DNA of 64,000 bases from JASHPR01 sp963815375. Lineage in GTDB: Bacteria > Actinomycetota > Actinomycetes > Streptosporangiales > Streptosporangiaceae. The stretch's first letter is position 1. Each line of letters starts with the position of its first letter. Both the position numbers and the translations under genes were made by a program. This document shows positions 55,004 through 63,459 of this stretch, piece by piece. The DNA lies in assembly GCA_963815375.1 (NCBI GenBank), contig CAWFGX010000001.1, positions 186,001 through 250,000 on the forward strand. The letters are read 5' to 3'. The notes beneath the pieces were generated by a model. It was not told the DNA's origin. It was given only the letters and a program-made list of their open reading frames with translations, and searched no databases.

Positions 55004-55347
55004 CGCGCCTCCAGGAATCAGGTCAGTCGCCGCCGGCCGCGCTGCCCGGGGCCGCGAGTACCTCGGTCGTGAACTGCCCGATGAGAGTACCGGGCACGAT
55101 GACCGCCGGGCGGTCAGACCAGGTACACCTGGGTGACACGCTAACCGTGTGACAGCACTTCCACTCTCCGGGCAGGAGGCCGCTCACAGAGCCCAGCGGG
55201 CCGCTACCGCCTCTTGGCGAGGCGGAGCATGTATGCGCGGCCGGGATCTGGCGCTCGCCGGGCGGCAGGCTGCCACCTGGAACAACATCCTCGGCCACCC
55301 GCATCTGTGGGTCCGGCCTGCGGACGCCGGGCCTCTGAGCGGTGCCG
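55004..55347. other. Intergenic interval, possibly one tiny minus-strand ORF
   Basis: Between the MazG-like gene and the kinase gene. A minus-strand frame ending at 55023 with the tail VPGTLIGQFTTEVLAAPGSA has some protein character, but no start or ribosome site convinces me. Otherwise nothing is seen. Confidence 0.3.
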
Positions 55348-55972
55348 TCAGGGGCCATCTGGGACATCCCGGGTGAGGCCGAGCTTGGTGACGCGGGCGG
55401 CGATCCACTTGACTCGTTCGGCGGTGGTCATGCTGGGCGGGATGTCGATGACGCGCTGGCCGACGGTTGCGCAGGTCGACCGGACGACGCGGTCGGCGGC
55501 GGGCTGCAGGTTGAGGACTTTGGAGCGGTAGGGGTCGCCGTGCCTGGTGCTGGCCGAACCGGTCGCAGCAGTAGAACACCGCGTCGTAGGTGGGTGCCCA
55601 GGCTTGGCAGAAGGTTCTCATCGCCTCCAGGACGGCGGCTTCGCGGCTGCCGGGCGGGGTTTGCAGCACCAGCCAGGCGTAGGCCATCACGTTGGCGATG
55701 GTCTTGTCAGCGATGATCATGGTGTGCTGGCGGGCGGCGCGCAGCTGCGCGGACAGCTGGGCGGCGAACAGGTCGACTTCGGTCTCCAGGTCGAAGACGC
55801 CTTTGTCGTGGACGACGATTTCCTCGATGAACGGGCTGTGCCGGGCGGGTTCCTCGACGGTGGCGACGTGGATGCCGCGCTCGCGGTAGTAGGCGGCCAG
55901 GGCGTGGGTGAGGGTGGTCTTGCCTGAGGCGTGGGTGCCCTCGATCGCCAGCACGACGCAGTCACGCAGCAC
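55348..55972 (-). CDS. P-loop kinase resembling thymidylate kinase (one frameshift)
   Basis: The GTG start (55972) lies inside the end of the upstream gene, with GGGAGAA before it. The N-terminus VVLAIEGTHASGKTTLTHAL is a kinase-type P-loop (Gly-x-x-x-x-Gly-Lys-Thr-Thr). HVATVEEPARHSPFIEEIV follows, as in dTMP-kinase-like proteins (Glu-Pro element), and then TMIIADKTIANVMAYAWLVL. After a frame change near 55545 it continues SKVLNLQPAADRVVRSTCAT, then RVIDIPPSMTTAERVKWIAA and ends RDVPDGP. About 208 residues. The substrate may be a nucleotide or a modified nucleoside produced by the neighbouring radical SAM enzyme; this is inference. Confidence 0.75.
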
Positions 55973-56751
55973 CGGGTTCTCCCAGCAGCGCGGTGAAGAC
56001 CGGGTCTGGCCAGCCAGCCGAACGCGCCGTCCAGCTCGGCGGCGAGGAGGCGGTTGACGTTCAGGCCGGGCTGCCAGTGGCCGAGCCCGGCGGCGCGGGC
56101 GGCGACCAGCGCGGTGGACAGGGAGTGGCGCAGGTTCAGCACGGTGATCTTCTCCCGCGCGGTGTCGTCGCCGGTCTCGAGCCAGCGGCGGTGCAGCGCG
56201 GTCATCGAGGTGCCGCGCAGCTCGGGCTGGGTGACATCCAGCCGCAGGTCGGCGCAGACGTCGACCAGCCGCCGGGACTGGCAGCTCAGGATGTGCCCGG
56301 CGTCGTAGCGGGTGTCGAGGAAGCGGGGCTGGCCAGGGGACTGCCTGGCGCCGCTGCCGCCAGGCGGTGGCCGCGGCGGTGATGGCCGGGCGCCGGGTGC
56401 GTGGCTGCCGCGGCCAGGACCGCCAGGTCGCTGCACAGCTGGTGGCCGGCGATCAGGCTGGCGTGGTTCATCAGGCACGCCAGCGCGGCATCGGCGCTGG
56501 CGACCAGGTCCTGCGGCCTGGCTGCCGTTCTCCACGTAGGCGGAGGCATACCAGAATCCGGCTGCGTCCAGGCTGATGCTCAGACCGCCAGCGGGCAGCG
56601 TGAGCCAGACGACCGAGTAGCAGAACGGCACGTTGCCGCCGCGGACCCGGTAGTTCTTCGACCACTCCACATCGATGGCCGCCACCAGCTGAGTCCCCGG
56701 CGGGCACCACGGCGCCAGGCCCTCGCTGGCCACGTTGGTGCTGGTGATCAC
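55962..56751 (-). CDS. DEDD-type 3'-5' exonuclease-like protein (frameshifted)
   Basis: The GTG start (56751) overlaps the preceding stop (GTGA). Near the N-terminus GTQLVAAIDVEWSKNYRVRG contains an Asp-x-Glu pair in a beta strand, as in motif I of RNase-H-fold exonucleases. A later segment NHASLIAGHQLCSDLAVLAA has the His/Asp placing of motif II. FLDTRYDAGHILSCQSRRLVD and TVLNLRHSLSTALVAARAAG could supply motif III. Frame changes near 56525, 56400, 56330 and 56005; the last is healed by removing one C from GACCCGG, giving the end PVFTALLGEPGAA. The assignment is tentative; it could also be an inactive RNase-H-fold protein. Confidence 0.5.
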
Positions 56752-57244
56752 TTCGGTATCCCGCACACCGCCGCGGACTCCGCACAGACCGTGACCTGAG
56801 CGGCAGTTCCGGCGGGGGTCACTGCGCCGTGACCTGGCAGGCAGTCCCATGCGGTGGCTGCTATGAGCTGCCCGATGCGCAGAGTTCCGTCCCACTCGTA
56901 GCGGCCTCTGGTGGCGGGCGCAGAGCAGCGCAGCATCAGCGCCCGCTCCACCGCCGCGTCACCGCTGCGCCCGGCAGGCCGGTGCCGGCCTGGACGCTGA
57001 CGCCTGCCTGCTGGCAGGCCTCCTCCAGTCCAGGGCGGCCGGGCAGGTCCAGACCGCAGTCGAACGTCGCGGCCCTGCCCGCGGCCGGGCCGCGGTCGGC
57101 CCACTCGCGCTCGACCGCGGCCAGGCCCCGCAGCCCCGCCGTGTCCGCGGCCTGCCGCAGCGCGGCCAGTTCACTGGCCAGCAGGTACCCGGCCAGGACG
57201 GCCGCATGACGGCGGGCCTGCATCAGGTCCAGGTCGGCGACCAT
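56748..57244 (-). CDS. Hypothetical protein of the radical SAM cassette (frameshifted)
   Basis: ATG at 57244. The first half is a helical domain (MQARRHAAVLAGYLLASELA, then LRQAADTAGLRGLAAVEREW). After a frame change near 56960 it reads RYEWDGTLRIGQLIAATAWD, then CLPGHGAVTPAGTAAQVTVC, and ends AAVCGIPK at the TGA overlapping the exonuclease-like start. No family recognised; soluble, about 165 residues. Tight spacing on both sides (16 bp after the radical SAM stop) makes it part of the same operon. Confidence 0.55.
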
Positions 57245-57260
57245 CGCCAGAGCGGGCAGC

Positions 57261-58484
57261 TCAGCCCGGTCGTCGGCAGCTGGCTGCGCGGAACCCGAAC
57301 GCCAGCGTCTGCTCCGTCACGTTCACCATCTGGGTGCGGTGCAGCGGCAGGTAGACGATCGCAGCCGCGGCTGGCACCGGGCAGCCGCTGACACGCCGCG
57401 TGAAGCCAGCCAGCCTCGGAACTGGCCTGCGGTATAGCTGCTGCCCGGTCCGGTACGGGTCATCGGGCCAGGTCAGGTTCGTCCAGGTCCGCATCACGCG
57501 CCGCTGCGGGCGGCGGTGCAGATGCTGCCGGCCGAGGTACTTGGCGTAGTGGCTGGCCTTGTACGGGTAACGCTCCCAGATCGCGGTGACCGGCTCCTCC
57601 AGCAGGTTGCCCAGCCGCAGGAACAGGTCCGGCTGATCATAGACCGGCCACGCCTGCGCGTTCCCGTTCGGCTCGACCACGATCATGTGCCCCTCGGTCT
57701 CGGCCGTCCACGGGGTCATCCGCACCGCCGGCCGCCAGTCATGCACCGCCCGCAGCTCTGTCAGCCGCCCGAACGCATCGCGTGCCTCCTCCACGCTGAT
57801 GAACTCCCGCTCGGGCAGGCCGAGCGCGTTGCCCTTGCGCAGCGGCAGGATCAGCTTCAGCTTCCCCGCGTCCAGCACGTCGGCGATCTGGTACAGGTAC
57901 GGCAGCGCATGCACCGTGGACCGCAGCACGACCGCCGACAGCGAGATCGGCAGCCCGGCGGCAGGAACGCCCGCACCCCGGTCATGGCCTTGTCATAGTC
58001 GCCGCGGACCCGGGAGAACGTCGCCCGCGGCCCGTCAAAGCCGACGTTGACGAAGGCGACCTTCCCGGCCAGCTGCGGCGCCATGACCAGGCCGCGGGTG
58101 GCGTTAGTCGGCAGGCCGATGATGAAGTCAGCGAGTACATGTCGACGATCTCGGGCAGGTCGCGGCGCAGCAGCGGCTCCCCGCCGGACAAGAACACCCG
58201 CTGCACCCCCGCCAGGTTCCCGCGGATAGTGTCGAGCTGGGCCAGCGTCGGGTCGGCCATCTGCAGCGTCTCCGAGCAGAACCCGCAGTTGAAGTCGCAC
58301 CGCTTGGTGACCTGCACGATCACCGACAGCGGCACGGCAGCAGCCTCGCCGAGCGCTCTGGGGTCAGACTGGCCGCCGAGCGTGAAGTGATGACCGGACG
58401 TGAACGCAACGCCCCCCGCCAACCGCTGATCCCCAGCGGGCACCTCAGGAACGGGCAGGCACGGGGCCGAGACAAAGTGGTCAT
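57261..58484 (-). CDS. Radical SAM enzyme with Cys-free SPASM-like tail (frameshifted)
   Basis: ATG at 58484 after AGGAAGGCTCC. After a frame change near 58420 the core reads VIVQVTKRCDFNCGFCSETL, the Cys-x3-Cys-x2-Cys site for the 4Fe-4S cluster. QRVFLSGGEPLLRRDLPEIV with the Gly-Gly-Glu SAM motif follows, then DFIIGLPTNATRGLV and VNVGFDGPRATFSRVRGDYD, as in MoaA/PqqE-like enzymes. After a shift near 57975 come LPYLYQIADVLDAGKLKLIL and a C-terminal GNLLEEPVTAIWERYPY segment placed like a SPASM/Twitch domain but without extra cysteines. The final 80 residues (YLPLHRTQMVNVTEQ) are unassigned. It could modify a peptide, nucleotide or cofactor; no precursor peptide was found. Confidence 0.8.
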
Positions 58485-58740
58485 GGAGCCTTCCTGCCTC
58501 ACTCGGCACGCCAGGGCTGGCGCCGATCAGGCTCCCAGCCTGACCGCCTTGTGGCTGGCCAGTCACTCCCGGCGCTGGGAAGGTGTGATTCCCGTCTGCC
58601 TCCGCTTGACGGCTAGCGGAAACAGTTCTCCTCAATCGCATAAGCTCCCGCGGCTCCTCACAACGCAGCTACCTGTGGTCTGGGCGGAGTTCTTGATTCC
58701 TCAAGATCACCTCCTGAATGAGGCACCTTGCGCTGATTGG

Positions 58741-59307
58741 TCAATGCTGGATAGTGCGGGAGCCTGCCAGGCGTTCGGCTTCGTCCAGAGCAAGATGCCA
58801 CGGATAGGCGTCGGTAAGGCTGCTGCCGGTACGGGGCGGATGCGGCTCGAATCCGCCAGGACCGAGCAGGATCCGCACACCCTCGCCGCGCAGGGATTCC
58901 ACGCTGCGGCGGAACGGGACACGGCTGGCCAGCGCGGAGTTCACGAACGGAAGCACCACGATCGGTGTGTCCAATCCAGTGATCTCCGCTAGAACGCCAA
59001 GGGCGTAGGTATCGCTGATGCCCTGTGCCCACTTGTTGATCGTGTTGTAGGTCGCCGGAGCCACCACTACAGCGTCCGGAATCTGTGTTCTGGGCGCGCC
59101 CGGCTTGCTGTATCCGCTCTTGACCGGCCTGCCAGTCTGTCTCTCGACGACGGCCTGGTCGAAGAACTCCAGGGCAGCGGGCGTGGCGATGACCTGCACC
59201 GTCCAGCCCCGCTCCTGCGCGAGCGTGACCAGTGTGCCGATTGCCGCGGCAGGGCCCGCGCCGCACGCGATGACCGAAAGGACACGGCTTCCGCGTTCCC
59301 CAGTCAC
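58741..59307 (-). CDS. HFCD-family flavoprotein
   Basis: Intact, 188 residues; the GTG start (59307) overlaps the stop of the XRE-TPR gene. RVLSVIACGAGPAAAIGTLV, then GWTVQVIATPAALEFFDQAV, PDAVVVAPATYNTINKWAQG, then DTPIVVLPFVNSALASRVPF. The Ala-Pro-Ala-Thr-x-Asn-Thr-x-x-Lys block is the FMN-binding signature of the PPC-decarboxylase/EpiD (HFCD) family. The catalytic His near the N-terminus of true decarboxylases is not evident. Such flavoproteins are often paired with XRE-TPR regulators in actinomycetes, as here. The gap 58485-58740 to the radical SAM start holds nothing clear. Confidence 0.82.
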   Translation of the reverse strand: MTGERGSRVLSVIACGAGPAAAIGTLVTLAQERGWTVQVIATPAALEFFDQAVVERQTGRPVKSGYSKPGAPRTQIPDAVVVAPATYNTINKWAQGISDTYALGVLAEITGLDTPIVVLPFVNSALASRVPFRRSVESLRGEGVRILLGPGGFEPHPPRTGSSLTDAYPWHLALDEAERLAGSRTIQH

Positions 59308-61043
59308 CGCGATACTCCTATCCCAGCGGCGAAGCTAGCGGCCTCACGCCGCAGTGTGGGCGGCGCTGAGGTAACAAGCTCGCGCACGAGATAATGAACC
59401 GAGGGCCGTCTGGCCACCTCCTCGTGCGCGATTTGCTCTGCGGCACGCAGGGCAATGTAGGCCTTTTCGTACCGCCTCCACTGGAGATAGGCGCGAGCAG
59501 TATCGATGAGCAGGGTGGCCTTGCGTTCAGTGACGGTGATCGCGCTCAGGTCGATACCGCGTGCGACGTCAACAGCGGTTCCCGCATCGCCGAGCGTCAC
59601 CGCGACGTTCACGCGGTGGAGTCTGGCGTTAGTAGGACCAAACGCGGTCCAGCGCAGATTGCCGTCCGTGCCAATCCGCCTGGCTGCGTCATCGGCTTCC
59701 TCAAGCAGTTCGTGCGCGGTGGCCCTCTGATCACTTTGCGCTGCCGCAATCGCGCCGCGCAGCAGGAGCGACCCATATACCGACAGCGACTCGGCAGTAT
59801 GAGAAGACACATCCCGGTCCAGCTGCTCGGCATGGCTTCGGGCGATGGAGACGGCCGCTCCGAGGTGGCCCCCGTTCATCAGGGCATGAGTGATAATCCG
59901 GGCGCTCGCACCGACCGTGACCGGGTCCTTGCTGGCCATTGCTGCCCGCATACTGCGGTCGGCAGCAAGATAGGCAAGCCCCTGGTCGTCGAGCTTCAGC
60001 AAAAACCCGGCGGCAACGTGATAAGCATCGGCCGATAGCGCAAGCGCGAGGCTGCCAGCATCACCGTCAAGCGATAGGCACGCGGAATGCAGCCGCGCGA
60101 GCAGATCCGGAAGCTGACTCGTCAGCTCCGAATAGCGGCAGGCCTGATACCAGCGCCTTGCATCGGCGGCAGCGGCTGACAGCGCACCAAGATCAGTCGG
60201 CTGCCCGTCGCTCGCTGACCCCAAACCGCTGACGCGCCCAGCCAGGATGGAGACGAACGGCTCAGCATCGACGGGCCTCTCGTCCGACGCCAAGTCAAGG
60301 ATGCTACCCAGCACCGACGTGCCAGGTAGCCCGGCCAAGTTCCGAGGCAGCGGACCGGTCTCCCGGCCCTCCTCGTACCCGTGTTCAAGAGCGCGCAACG
60401 CATCCAGCGCCGGGAAGTGGTCCAGTCCAGGGGCGGCCGGCGAGGATTGTTGGCCCGGCCAAGCCGCGTTTGACAGTGCTGGCCGACCGGGCAAGCCCGC
60501 GAGCATCATCTCCTCAGAAACGCCAGATATGGCCGATGGAGACGACTGACTTCCTGGCCGCCGCTCTGAAACACCAGTTGCCGACTTGGCTGCGTCCTGA
60601 GCCGATTGCCGTTCGTCGCCGCGGCTGGTCTTGTCAAGGACGAGTCGGTCAGTCGCTGGCATGCGCTCGTAGTCGGCTACATCGAGCAGGTCCTGGACGG
60701 CGCACCCGTAAACGGCTGCGAGCAGTGACAGCAGGTACGGTGTGGGCCTGCGCCCTGTCGGCTTGGCTCCCTCGCCGGGCCAGTTCTCGTGCTCGCTCAG
60801 GTGGGCGCCGGTCATGGCCACTGTGGAGCCGTTGCCCAGCCCGGCGTGGCCTGCGTAAGCGCTGATCCGCTCGGCAGCCTCGGTCAGCGACCAGCCGTAG
60901 GCGTTCCGCCATGCAGCGCGGGGCCGCAGACGGTAGCGGCGCGCAAGCTCGACCGCGATCTGCCGGTGACTCATCCCCAGTTCCCGCATCTTCTCCCGCA
61001 GGGCGCGCTGCTCGGCCCGCAGGCTGGTCTTCGGGTAGGGCAT
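59304..61043 (-). CDS. XRE-like HTH regulator with TPR-type C-terminal domain
   Basis: Intact. I choose the ATG at 61043 (MPYPKTSLRAEQ); an in-frame upstream ATG at 61109 is possible. The DNA-binding part (MRELGMSHRQIAVELARRYR, then LRPRAAWRNAYGWSLTEAAE) and YLLSLLAAVYGCAVQDLLDV are typical of large actinomycete XRE regulators. The C-terminal 350 residues are helical repeats (DARRWYQACRYSELTSQLPD, SLSVYGSLLLRGAIAAAQSD, LLIDTARAYLQWRRYEKAYI) like TPRs. It precedes the flavoprotein gene by a 4-bp overlap and probably controls the cassette down to 54.7 kb. Confidence 0.82.
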   Translation of the reverse strand: MPYPKTSLRAEQRALREKMRELGMSHRQIAVELARRYRLRPRAAWRNAYGWSLTEAAERISAYAGHAGLGNGSTVAMTGAHLSEHENWPGEGAKPTGRRPTPYLLSLLAAVYGCAVQDLLDVADYERMPATDRLVLDKTSRGDERQSAQDAAKSATGVSERRPGSQSSPSAISGVSEEMMLAGLPGRPALSNAAWPGQQSSPAAPGLDHFPALDALRALEHGYEEGRETGPLPRNLAGLPGTSVLGSILDLASDERPVDAEPFVSILAGRVSGLGSASDGQPTDLGALSAAAADARRWYQACRYSELTSQLPDLLARLHSACLSLDGDAGSLALALSADAYHVAAGFLLKLDDQGLAYLAADRSMRAAMASKDPVTVGASARIITHALMNGGHLGAAVSIARSHAEQLDRDVSSHTAESLSVYGSLLLRGAIAAAQSDQRATAHELLEEADDAARRIGTDGNLRWTAFGPTNARLHRVNVAVTLGDAGTAVDVARGIDLSAITVTERKATLLIDTARAYLQWRRYEKAYIALRAAEQIAHEEVARRPSVHYLVRELVTSAPPTLRREAASFAAGIGVSR

Positions 61044-61258
61044 GCGGTTCACTTCCGGGGTCTGGTAGGCGGGGATCCTGGCCGGCGGCACCGTCAACAA
61101 TAGCCGCATGAATGATGATCAGCCGAATCGCCCGCATAACACACAATCGCTGGGATTCACATTAGCCGTCCGAATACCAGGGCCATGAAAAGTGATTCGA
61201 TGAGGGAGTGTTCTATAGCGGCTTGTCATATTTCAGCAGCTCAGCCGTTCTTCATGCT

Positions 61259-61385
61259 GGGAATCAGCTGTTCCCGATGGCGGGAGAAACCGCGTAGAGC
61301 ACCGCGCCGCCATAGCCGACGGGAACTGGCAGCACCGCAGGCGCGGTCAGTGTTGACATGGGCAGTGCGGGAACCACATGTTCCC
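61259..61385 (+). promoter_or_regulatory. Pair of GGGAA-N7-TTCCC palindromes, the second within a promoter-like sequence
   Basis: GGGAATCAGCTGTTCCC (61259-61275) and GGGAACCACATGTTCCC (61369-61385) share arms, spacing and most spacer bases, 110 bp apart. The second lies just downstream of a TTGACA (61353-61358), covering the place of the -10 box. A half-site GGGAACTGG is at 61321. The interval 61110-61554 separates the divergent XRE-TPR and DUF574 genes and contains no gene. LexA boxes of actinobacteria have a 4-nt spacer in GAAC-N4-GTTC, whereas here it is 5. Confidence 0.55.
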
Positions 61386-61554
61386 GGCACAGGGAGTGCA
61401 ATAACGGTCACCGTTTTGCCAACGTGATCGGGCACCGCCAGCCTGCGCTGGCCCGCTCCCAGCCCAAGGACCTACAAGCCATGACACCCCCCGCACAGCA
61501 GCCGCAGACAGCGGCCGCAGTCCAGATCCGCTGCGCTCACCGCTCACCCTCGCT

Positions 61555-62372
61555 ATGCCGGCGGCAGCCATGACAGCCCCGGCTGGGGAGCAGGCCGCGG
61601 ACGGGCCGAACATCGCCCGCGTGTATGACTACCTGCTCGGCGGCTCGCACAACTTCGACGCCGACCGGGTCGCTGCCGCGCAGTTCCTGGCCCGGTGGCC
61701 GGATGCGCGGCAGACGATGAGCGCCAACCGGGCGTTCCTGGGCCGGGCGGTTCGCTACCTGGCCCGCGAGGCGGGCATCCGCCAGTTTCTCGACATCGGC
61801 TCGGGCATCCCCACGATGGGCAACGTCCACGCGATCGCCCAGCAGCACGCCCCGGCGCCCGGGTCGTCTACGCCGACATCGACGAGGTCGCCGTGCTGCA
61901 CAGCCGCGCCATCCTGGCCGGCAACGAGCCGCGCGACCGCGATCCAGGCGTGACCTGCGCAGCCCGCAGACCATCCTGGGCCATCCCGAGCTACAGGAAC
62001 TGCTCGACCTGTCCCAGCCGGTCGCGCTGCTGCTTGTCGCGGTCCTCCACTTCCTGCCCGACTACCCCGACGACCCGGCTGCTGTGGTCGCGTGAGCTGC
62101 GGGAGGCGCTGGCACCGGGCAGCTATGTGGTGATCAGCCACGGCACCACCGACGGCCAGCCCGCGCACGTCGCCGAGGGCATGCGCAGCTATGCCCAGAC
62201 CACCGCCGACTTCCAGCCCCGCAGCCACGCCGAGGTTCTGCGGTTCTTCGACGGCCTGGACCTCGTCGACCCAGGACTGGTGTTCGTCCCCCGGTGGCGG
62301 CCTGATGATCCCGGCGAGGCCGGGCGCGCCCAGCAGATCGCGGCCTACGGCGGGGCAGGACGCAAGCCGTGA
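61555..62372 (+). CDS. SAM-dependent methyltransferase of the DUF574 family (frameshifted)
   Basis: ATG at 61555 or 61570. The N-terminus NIARVYDYLLGGSHNFDADR, then QTMSANRAFLGRAVRYLARE and GIRQFLDIGSGIPTMGNVHA, is the unmistakable pattern of the actinomycete DUF574 (S-adenosyl methyltransferase) family. After frame changes near 61860, 61950 and 62080 it continues VVYADIDEVAVLHSRAILAG, GHPELQELLDLSQPVALLLV, AVLHFLPDYPDDP and YVVISHGTTDGQPAHVAEGM. Substrate unknown; these proteins are numerous in filamentous actinomycetes. The stop is at 62372. A 150-bp gap follows before the next gene. Confidence 0.88.
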
Positions 62373-62520
62373 GCTGCAGCCGCGTCACCGTAACCTGCCC
62401 GGCAGCCCGGCCGCCGGGCCGGGGCTGGCTGCCGGGCCGCCGGCAGCGGCGCTCGCCTGGCTTACCTTGGCACTGCGCCGCGGCCTGCAGCCGCAGCGCC
62501 CGCCTGGCAGGGGGCGGCGC

Positions 62521-62953
62521 ATGCAGCTGACTGCCATCTGTGAGCCGGCCGTCATCCGCCTGCCCGGCTGTAATCCGGTGCATGCCCGTGATGCCCGCCG
62601 GCGTGCCCGCGTCCTGCTGGCCGCGTGGGGCCTGGGTGAGTGGGCCAGCGTCGGGCGAGCTTGTCGTCAGCGAACTTGTCGCCAACGCGGTCTGCCACGG
62701 CAGCCGCCGGTCTGGATGACGCTGTCAGCCGACGGCGGAGTGCTGCGGGTGGAGGTCCACGACGGCGGTGCCGGCCAGCCCAGTCCGCAGGCATCCCGGC
62801 AGCAACGATGAATACGGCCGCGGCCTGGCATTACTTGACGCCCTGATCGAGCAGCACGGCGGTGAGCGAGGCGTCGTCAGCGACCCGGACGGTCCTGGCA
62901 AGACCATCTATGTGATCCTGTCCATGCAGACCACCCCGGCAGGCCCGCAGTGA
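62521..62953 (+). CDS. RsbW-like GHKL ATPase (frameshifted)
   Basis: ATG at 62521. It begins CEPAVIRLPGCNPVHARDAR, then RVLLAAWGLGEW. After a frame change near 62650 the N box reads ELVVSELVANAVCHGSRPVW, then MTLSADGGVLRVEVHDGGAG (G1 box Asp-x-Gly). After a second shift near 62790 it reads DEYGRGLALLDALIEQHGGE with G2, and then GPGKTIYVILSM. About 145 residues. Typical stand-alone anti-sigma-type ATPase of actinomycetes. Confidence 0.8.
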
Positions 62954-63459
62954 CCGGCCTCCCGCGCCGCACGAAACAAGCTAGGCGCAGCCGCGGTGCT
63001 GACAGCGGCCACGTCCGGCAACTGCACAAGCACGCTGGCCCAGGCGGCATCCATGAGAAGTGACCGCTCAATCGCATATCCGCACCTCCCGCCGTGCCCG
63101 CTGCTGCACGTACCAGGCTGGCTGGCCGGCCGCGTCATCGCGCTGCCTCATGGGTCTGCCGTCAGCCCTGACAGCAGCATCCGCCAGGGTCGTAACCCGG
63201 GCATTCCCCAGGCTGGGTACGCCGGGAGGGTGGCCCCCGTGCTGCCCGGACATGCCCGTCCGGCAGGGCTGCGCTGGCCAGGCCCGGCCATGACCGGCGC
63301 AGCCCTCGCCACACCGCTCCACCGGAACTCCCCCGCCCCTACGCCGGACCATCGGCTGTCGTCACCGCGCACCGCGCAGGCCCACGCGCCGCGGGCGGCC
63401 GGCTGTCCGGCTGCAGGCGGGAGTCCGGCCGCGCGGCTGGCGAGGAAGGCTGCGGACTC
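62954..63459. other. Interval without a convincing gene
   Basis: Five hundred bases between the RsbW-like and GPP34 genes. An open plus-strand frame (62996-63463) is Pro/Ala-rich with no domain or ribosome site. Minus-strand frames (for example one reading LLMDAAWASVLVQLPDVAAV) have slightly better composition but no support. I leave it unassigned. Confidence 0.35.

Noticed and set aside
57261..58484. The radical SAM gene as a prokaryotic viperin
   Set aside because: The neighbouring nucleotide-kinase-like gene suggested it, but the core and the SPASM-like tail resemble MoaA/PqqE-type enzymes more; phylogeny would decide.
61259..61385. The GGGAA/TTCCC palindromes as LexA (SOS) boxes
   Set aside because: Actinobacterial SOS boxes have GAAC-N4-GTTC; here the spacer is 5 and one copy has GAAT.
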